Shown here piece by piece: positions 58,067 through 64,000 of a stretch of 64,000 nt of DNA. This DNA is from Bradyrhizobium sp. SZCCHNS1050 (GTDB taxonomy: Bacteria; Pseudomonadota; Alphaproteobacteria; Rhizobiales; Xanthobacteraceae). The DNA is taken from NCBI RefSeq assembly GCF_032484785.1, contig NZ_JAUETR010000002.1, positions 1,240,001 to 1,304,000 of the forward strand, read 5' to 3'. The notes under the pieces were generated by a model. The model searched no databases. It was not told where the DNA came from and saw only the letters and a program-made list of their open reading frames with translations. The stretch's first letter is position 1; each line of letters starts with the position of its first letter. The translations under genes were made by a program, and so were the position numbers.

Positions 58067-59765
58067 TTGCCCGACGAGGCTGGGCAAGAATCCGAATTAG
58101 GGGGCTGAGAGGGCTCGGCGCGGTGCAATTTCGAGCCATGACTGCATCATGGTCCAGAACCGGATGAGGGCAAACGAAATCGCCTCCCATGCGCCCCTTG
58201 CCTTGCCAGAAGTGGCATGTAGAGCTGCAAGAGCCCATTCGGCGATGCGGGCGAGGAAGTCGTCGAAACCGAGAATGTTGAGGACGCGGGTGAGGTTGTA
58301 GGAGAGCGCCATCAGGCTCCATTCCCCGCGAACCTTGTCGAAGCCGCGGACAAGGAAGTGCTGATAGCCGGCGCGGCACTTGAGCGTGCCGAACGGGTGC
58401 TCGACGATGGCTGAGCGGCGGCGCATCAATCGGCCGGCCTGTTCGCTCGCCATCCTCTGGCGGTGACGATCCAGCACCTCTTCGTGCTCCCATCGAGAGA
58501 CGCTGCGGCTTTTTGCCTTCGCAGAGAGACAAGACGCCTTGAGGAGGCAGATGCCGCAAGTCGCTACGGAGGCCAGGTAGCGGCGTTCCATCCTGCCGCT
58601 CGTATTCTTCCAGAGCTTCTTCGTTGGATGCAGCGCTTGGCCTGCGGGACACTGATAGGTGTCGGTTGCGGAATTGTAGGTGAAGTCACCTCGCGTGAAG
58701 CGACCGTGCTTCTTGCCATTGCCGTGATGCAGCGGGACATAGGCGGTGATGCCGTCATCCTCGCAAGCCTTGAGATCCCCGCTGTTGTAATAGCCGACAT
58801 CCGCCAGTATCTGCAGCGCCTCGACCTGGAGGCCCTCCTTGGCCGCCTTCGCCATCATATGAAGGTGTCCTGTATCGCTGCGATTGACGACCTCGCTGGC
58901 GATGATCAGCTTATGCTTGTCGTCGACGACGCTCTGGACATTGTAGCCTGCGATCGTCTGGTCGCCCTTGCTCAGCAGCCGCGCATCGGGATCGGTCTTC
59001 GACACCTGTCCCTTGTCGCCTTTGTCCAGGTTCTCCAGATCGGACTGTGCGCGTTCACGCTTGGCCATCAGCTCCTTGATCTTGTCCCCGACATCGCCTC
59101 CATCCTTGTTGTCATCCTTGCCGTCGCCGGGCCGCTTGGCTTCCGTCGCGTCGTTGGTGTCGAGAGACTTGCCGTACGCCTCGATCTCCTCATCGAGCTT
59201 GGCGATCTGTTTGGCGAGCTTCCCGCGCGTGAAGATGCTGTCCTTGCTGGCATTGCCGTGGAACAGCGCGCCATCGACCGCGACCAGGGTCCCGCCGATC
59301 AGCCCGATCTCCTGCAGCAACAGGACGAAGCTACGGTTCGCCGCCTTCAAGGCAGCCCAGTTCTCCTTGCGGAAGTTCGCAATCGTCCGATAGCCGGGCT
59401 TCAGGTTCCTCAACAGCCAGATCAGCTCCAGATTGCGGCCGGCTTCACGCTCGAGCCGGCGCGACGATCTGATCTGGTTCAGATAACCATAGAGATAAAG
59501 CTTCAGCAGGTCCGCCGGATCGTACGGCGGCTGCCCGACACCCAATCCCCTCCGCTTGGCGTGGCGGAAGCCAAGCTTGGCAAGATCGAGGGCGTTGACG
59601 TAGCTGTCAATCGCACGAACCGGATTGTCCGGCCCGACATAATCCTCAATCCGAGGCGGAAGCAGGCTCTCTTGATCGCGGCTCTCGCCGCTCTTGAACG
59701 GCCGATTCGTCATGCCTCCAAATCTTACCGTGAACACTGAGTTCTTGCCCAGCCTCGACGGGCAA
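58067..59765 (-). mobile_element. IS1182-like insertion sequence
   Basis: A transposase gene is bracketed by 24-bp terminal inverted repeats at 58067-58090 and 59742-59765 that differ at one base (A/T). Each end is itself a hairpin, TTGCCC-N12-GGGCAA. The element spans 1,699 bp. No obvious target-site duplication flanks it (CCGAT on the left, GCGTT on the right). Confidence 0.8.
58097..59713 (-). CDS. IS1182-family transposase
   Basis: A 538-residue DDE transposase. I start at MTNRPFKSGESRDQESLLPP (59713); an in-frame ATG further upstream would reach into the terminal repeat. The N-terminal DUF772-like region (PYDPADLLKLYLYGYLNQIR), VAVDGALFHGNASKDS (first acidic site), LADVGYYNSGDLKACEDDG (second) and the IVEHPFGTLKCRAG region (third, Glu) are all present. 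The frame is intact, so the element may be active. A charged insert (about 185-255: GDGKDDNKDGGDVGDK) sits between the first and second acidic sites. Confidence 0.9.
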   Translation of the reverse strand: MTNRPFKSGESRDQESLLPPRIEDYVGPDNPVRAIDSYVNALDLAKLGFRHAKRRGLGVGQPPYDPADLLKLYLYGYLNQIRSSRRLEREAGRNLELIWLLRNLKPGYRTIANFRKENWAALKAANRSFVLLLQEIGLIGGTLVAVDGALFHGNASKDSIFTRGKLAKQIAKLDEEIEAYGKSLDTNDATEAKRPGDGKDDNKDGGDVGDKIKELMAKRERAQSDLENLDKGDKGQVSKTDPDARLLSKGDQTIAGYNVQSVVDDKHKLIIASEVVNRSDTGHLHMMAKAAKEGLQVEALQILADVGYYNSGDLKACEDDGITAYVPLHHGNGKKHGRFTRGDFTYNSATDTYQCPAGQALHPTKKLWKNTSGRMERRYLASVATCGICLLKASCLSAKAKSRSVSRWEHEEVLDRHRQRMASEQAGRLMRRRSAIVEHPFGTLKCRAGYQHFLVRGFDKVRGEWSLMALSYNLTRVLNILGFDDFLARIAEWALAALHATSGKARGAWEAISFALIRFWTMMQSWLEIAPRRALSAP

Positions 59766-59837
59766 GCGTTGGCCGAACGGACCTGGATCACGATGCGCTT
59801 CCAAGGAAACGCATCATGATCTCATCTCTTTTTGTTT

Positions 59838-59886
59838 GAGCATGATCCTTTCGGAAAACCGGTTTCCACTTTTCCGGATCATGCTC
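59838..59886. repeat. Dispersed 49-bp palindrome of the GAGCATGATCC type
   Basis: GAGCATGATCC at the left pairs with GGATCATGCTC at the right, and GGAAAA / TTTTCC and ACCGGT form the inner part. It sits just right of the insertion sequence and overlaps the last base of the following minus-strand stop codon. I recall this sequence as common in Bradyrhizobium genomes. Confidence 0.8.
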
Positions 59887-60842
59887 TAGCCGCTCACAAG
59901 GCGGTCGAGGTCCTCGATGAGCGGCGCGAGCTTTTCGGCCGCCCCAAACTGCCGATACCAGCACCACAGCTCCAGCGAGAACAGCAGACGATAGATCGCG
60001 AGCGTCGGCTCGATCTTCGTTCGGCTCATCGGACCATAGCCGCCCAGAAACGCCTCGCGCTGCTCCGGCGAGAGATAGTAGATCGCCTTGGCGACATCCT
60101 TGAGCGGGTCGCCGGCCAGCGCGCCCTCGAAATCGACCACACCGGTGAGCTCGACCCGGCCCCCGGTGACGCGCGCAAGCACGTTCCCGGGATGAAGATC
60201 ATTGTGACACAGCACCGGCGCGCCGCAGGAGGCGAACAGATCACTCGCGTCGGCCACCTGGCGCGCGATGCGCGCGGCGAGATCAGCCGGCCCGCCGCGG
60301 CTGCGGAATTCGCCCAGTTTGCGTTCGAACTGGGAGGTGAGATAGCTACGATTGTCGGCATGGCCCGACATGATGCCGTCGGCGCCGATGTAGCCAAACG
60401 CATCCATCGCAATGTCGTGAAAGGCACGCGACAATCGACCGACCTGCTCGAAAGCCTCACGCCGCTCCGGCGCGGACAGCGCTTGTTCGAGAGGACCGAG
60501 CGGATCGCCGTCGAGCCGGCTCATGACCACGTAGTCCAGGCCGATCAGCTCGCGCGAGGCGTCCGCCGCGCGCAGCCGCGGCGCCGGCACCGGCAGGCGG
60601 TCCCGGACCAGATCGAGCAGGCGCGCCTCCTTGCGCATCTTCCAGCTCATGCTGTCAGGATAGATCTTCAGCACCAGCGACGGCTGGCCGCCTTGCAGAG
60701 CCAGCGCATACACGGCACTGATCTCCCCACCATGCAACAGCGACACCGAAGCGACCCGCGCGTCGATCTCCGCGCGCGCAAGCATCGCATCGGCGGTTGC
60801 GGGATCGACCTCGAGATCCGGGCGAATCGAAACCGGCGACAT
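59886..60842 (-). CDS. Phosphotransferase family protein (APH / choline kinase-like)
   Basis: A 318-residue protein kinase-like small-molecule phosphotransferase. The catalytic loop is CHNDLHPGNVL (near residues 211-221) and the Mg-binding segment GVVDFEGALAGDP follows. The N-lobe lysine is probably in SLVLKIYP. The substrate is unknown; choline, aminoglycoside or homoserine kinase-like roles are all possible. Its stop codon touches the GAGCATGATCC repeat. Confidence 0.82.
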   Translation of the reverse strand: MSPVSIRPDLEVDPATADAMLARAEIDARVASVSLLHGGEISAVYALALQGGQPSLVLKIYPDSMSWKMRKEARLLDLVRDRLPVPAPRLRAADASRELIGLDYVVMSRLDGDPLGPLEQALSAPERREAFEQVGRLSRAFHDIAMDAFGYIGADGIMSGHADNRSYLTSQFERKLGEFRSRGGPADLAARIARQVADASDLFASCGAPVLCHNDLHPGNVLARVTGGRVELTGVVDFEGALAGDPLKDVAKAIYYLSPEQREAFLGGYGPMSRTKIEPTLAIYRLLFSLELWCWYRQFGAAEKLAPLIEDLDRLVSG

Positions 60843-61145
60843 GGCAGCAAAGCTCCGCTCGCGGGACCTTCTTGCGAGATGGCCTGCGACGACCGTTTCC
60901 TAACTGCGCGCGCCCGTCGTGGTCAAGCTCCCGGCAGTCAGGTCAATGCGCCGCGCGGACCAACCCGTGTCGATGGAGCGTGGCGGCAAGACCATCGCGT
61001 CGCCATGAGCCACGCTCGGGTTCAAGCATGCCCCCCTAATGACCGGCGATTTTTTACGCCCACGTCCTCGAACCCCCTTCTCCGAGCCGCCGTCGAACCT
61101 CGCAAGCGGACCATTCCGGCCTCGCCGAAACGAAGGATGGTTAAC
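60843..61145. other. Gene-free stretch upstream of the small secreted protein
   Basis: 303 bp between divergent genes. I see no repeat, RNA gene or convincing promoter in it. Confidence 0.5.
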
Positions 61146-61427
61146 ATGTCGAGACTATCGAAACTCACGCTGCTCACCCTGATGGCCGCCACGGCGGCTG
61201 GCTCGCTGGTGACGAACGCAAGCGCCCGTGAATTCCAGTGGCCGGGCTGTGAACTCGTCTCCTGGACAGCCTGCGGCACCGAGGTCCAGGTGCAGCAAGC
61301 CATGCGCCGTCAGAGCCGCGACACCTCGCCGATCTACATGAAGCAGACCGATCCGCGCTACAGCGGCGCGATGACCACGGCCGGTGGCGGCGGTGGAGGT
61401 GGTGGTGGCGGCGGCGGTGGGCGGTGA
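61146..61427 (+). CDS. Small secreted glycine-tailed protein, unknown function
   Basis: A 93-residue protein starting MSRLSKLTLLTLMAATAAGS, behind AAGGA 8 nt upstream (an ATG 9 nt further up is also possible). Residues 1-27 form a signal peptide with probable cleavage after NASA. The mature part has two Cys (PGCELVSWTACGTE), a polar middle and a 13-Gly run before a terminal Arg. I do not recognise a family; a periplasmic or surface-exposed role is inferred. Confidence 0.65.
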   Translation: MSRLSKLTLLTLMAATAAGSLVTNASAREFQWPGCELVSWTACGTEVQVQQAMRRQSRDTSPIYMKQTDPRYSGAMTTAGGGGGGGGGGGGGR

Positions 61428-61453
61428 TTGGCCCTAGCCGGCGCGCGGAATTG

Positions 61454-61538
61454 GTAGCCCGGATGGGCGGAAACGACATCCGGGTTCATCGCCGCAGCGC
61501 GTGTGACCCCGGATGTCGCTTCGCTCATCCGGGGCTAC
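61454..61538. repeat. Dispersed palindrome of the GTAGCCCGGATG type
   Basis: GTAGCCC at the left and GGGGCTAC at the right close a structure with CCGGATG / CATCCGG arms. It lies between two convergent genes and resembles 35415-35525. Confidence 0.7.
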
Positions 61539-61544
61539 AGGAGA

Positions 61545-62603
61545 CTACACCGCCCCCGCCTTCTGCGCATAGGACCAGGCCTGCTTGGTCATGGGCACCA
61601 TGCGCTTGACCGACTCGATCGCCTTGTCGTTGGCGGCGGTGCCGTCGCGGATGCGGCCGATGATGCCCTGCAGGATGCCGGCGAGCCGGAACAGATTGTA
61701 GGCGAAGTACCAGTTGAGATCGGGCAGCTCGGTGCCGGTGACCCCACGATAGATCTCCGCCGCTTCTTCCATGGTCGGGATGTTCAGCGCTTTCAGGTCG
61801 ACGCCGTCGAGGCCCGGCATGATCCACTGCATCAGCAAATAGGTGAAGTCCGCCATGGGATCACCAAGCGTCGACAGTTCCCAGTCGAGCACCGCGATGA
61901 CGCGCGGCTCGGTCGCGTGGAAGATCATGTTGTCGAGCCGGTAGTCGCCATGCACGATCGAGACGCGCTGCTGCGCCGGCAAGGTGCGCGGCAGCCACTC
62001 GATCAGCTTCTCCATTTCCGGCAGATGCTCGGTCTCGGAGGCGCGATATTGCTTGGTCCAGCGGTCGACCTGGCGGGCAAAGTAGTTGCCGGGCTTGCCG
62101 AAGTCGGCAAGGCCGATCGCCGCCGGATCATAGCTGTGCAGCCTGGCCAAGGTTTCGATCTTGCTGGTGAAGATCGCGCGCCGCTCGGGCGCTGCGACAT
62201 GCGGCAGGGTCGGATCCCAGAACACCCGGCCCTCCTCCATCGACATGATGTAGAAGGCAGCGCCGATGACGCTGTCGTCGTTGCACAGCGCATAGGCCTT
62301 GGCGACCGGAAAGCCCTGCTTGCCGAGCGCGGCGATGACGCGGAATTCGCGATCGACTGCGTGCGCCGACGGCAGCAGCTTGCCGAACGGCTTTCGCCTG
62401 AGCACGTAGGAACGCGCCGGCGTGTTCAGACGATAGGTCGGGTTCGACTGGCCGCCCTTGAACTGCAGCACGGTCAGCGGGCCCTGATAGCCTTCGACAT
62501 GCTCGGCCATCCAGGCCGCGAGCTTGGCCTCGTCGAAACGATGCCGCTCCTCGACCGGCTTGGTGCCGGAGAATTCTTCGTCCTTCTTGACGCCGTCGGC
62601 CAC
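61545..62603 (-). CDS. Phosphotransferase family protein, ACAD10/ACAD11-like
   Basis: A 352-residue APH-fold protein. The N-terminal LQFKGGQSNPTYRL, catalytic VHGDYRLDNMIFH (near 219-231) and Mg-binding VLDWELSTLGDP are typical of the kinase domain that is fused to acyl-CoA dehydrogenase in animal ACAD10/11. Here the dehydrogenase is a separate gene (62884-64000) immediately upstream on the same strand. Homologues are thought to phosphorylate 4-hydroxyacyl-CoA in a hydroxy-acid degradation route; this is inferred from context. Confidence 0.88.
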   Translation of the reverse strand: MADGVKKDEEFSGTKPVEERHRFDEAKLAAWMAEHVEGYQGPLTVLQFKGGQSNPTYRLNTPARSYVLRRKPFGKLLPSAHAVDREFRVIAALGKQGFPVAKAYALCNDDSVIGAAFYIMSMEEGRVFWDPTLPHVAAPERRAIFTSKIETLARLHSYDPAAIGLADFGKPGNYFARQVDRWTKQYRASETEHLPEMEKLIEWLPRTLPAQQRVSIVHGDYRLDNMIFHATEPRVIAVLDWELSTLGDPMADFTYLLMQWIMPGLDGVDLKALNIPTMEEAAEIYRGVTGTELPDLNWYFAYNLFRLAGILQGIIGRIRDGTAANDKAIESVKRMVPMTKQAWSYAQKAGAV

Positions 62604-62627
62604 GACGAGGCTCCCTTCTCACGTGTT

Positions 62628-62729
62628 CGTCATTCCGGGGCAGCCCGCAGGGCTGAACCCGGAATCTCTATCTTGGCGGACCCATCTCTGGATTCCGGGT
62701 TCGACGCTGCGCGTCGCCCCGGAATGACG
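62628..62729. repeat. Dispersed palindrome of the CGTCATTCCGGGG type
   Basis: 13-bp perfect arms (62628-62640 and 62717-62729) enclose nested GATTCCGGGTTC / GAACCCGGAATC-like arms. It lies in the gap between the acyl-CoA dehydrogenase and phosphotransferase genes. Confidence 0.75.
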
Positions 62730-62763
62730 CAAGTGGTGCGTCACCGCTCGGCATTAGAATTCG

Positions 62764-62872
62764 TAGGGTGGGCAAAGCGAAGCGTGCCCACCATGTTGGC
62801 TTGAACTCGAAAGTGGGTGGGCACGCATCCGCCCCCGCGCTCTGCGCGGCGACGGACGCTTTGCCCACCCTA
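62764..62872. repeat. Dispersed palindrome of the TAGGGTGGGCAAAGCG type
   Basis: 16-bp perfect arms (62764-62779 and 62857-62872) with inner CGTGCCCACC / GGTGGGCACG arms. It ends 11 bp from the acyl-CoA dehydrogenase stop. Confidence 0.8.
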
Positions 62873-62883
62873 GAAGTCGACGC

Positions 62884-64000
<1,117 letters not shown>

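Noticed and set aside
59832..61427. A 531-codon plus-strand frame reaching into the small secreted protein
   Set aside because: Most of it is antisense to the phosphotransferase gene; only the last 94 codons have a start with ribosome-binding site and a signal peptide.

Overview
The window reads as chromosomal core DNA of an alphaproteobacterium of the Bradyrhizobium / Nitrobacteraceae type. The basis is the high GC content, near-canonical rhizobial sequences of RpoA, SecY, EF-Tu and the ribosomal proteins, the lack of rpmJ between secY/adk and rpsM, and the many dispersed intergenic palindromes of a kind I associate with Bradyrhizobium. No species call is possible from sequence reading alone.

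Layout. (1) 1-18376, minus strand: one uninterrupted str-S10-spc-alpha gene string, rpsL-rpsG-fusA-tuf-rpsJ through secY-adk-rpsM-rpsK-rpoA; rpoA runs off the left edge. (2) 19020-24554: a three-gene island of an FAD-dependent oxidoreductase (+), an ABC exporter with acidic tails (-) and a flavin amine oxidase fused to a methyltransferase-like domain (-). (3) 24803-34848, minus: rplJ-rplL-rpoB-rpoC with a clear terminator. (4) 35562-49093: a molybdenum hydroxylase with a diheme cytochrome c, a 2-hydroxyacid dehydrogenase, a protein phosphatase 2C / Ser-Thr kinase fusion, a NarK nitrate transporter and, divergently, nirB-nirD-nasA. (5) 49226-51337, minus: secE-nusG-rplK-rplA. (6) 51761-64000: a solute-binding protein, tRNA-Trp, a serine hydrolase, two short-chain dehydrogenases, a histidine phosphatase, an IS1182-like element, two phosphotransferase-family proteins, a small secreted Gly-rich protein and an acyl-CoA dehydrogenase that runs off the right edge. 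This last part is studded with palindromic repeats.

How it works together. Most of the window serves transcription, translation and Sec export. The rif-type cluster is split: rplA and rplJ, usually adjacent, lie 14.4 kb apart with nitrate assimilation between them. In that block NarK imports nitrate, NasA reduces it to nitrite and NirBD reduces nitrite to ammonium. Candidate sigma-54 promoters fire in both directions from the narK/nirB intergenic region, and a phosphatase-kinase fusion is co-directional with narK, suggesting nitrogen-responsive transcription plus an uncharacterised phospho-signalling layer. The most unusual proteins are the amine oxidase-methyltransferase fusion, the phosphatase-kinase fusion and an adenylate kinase with a histone H1-like tail.
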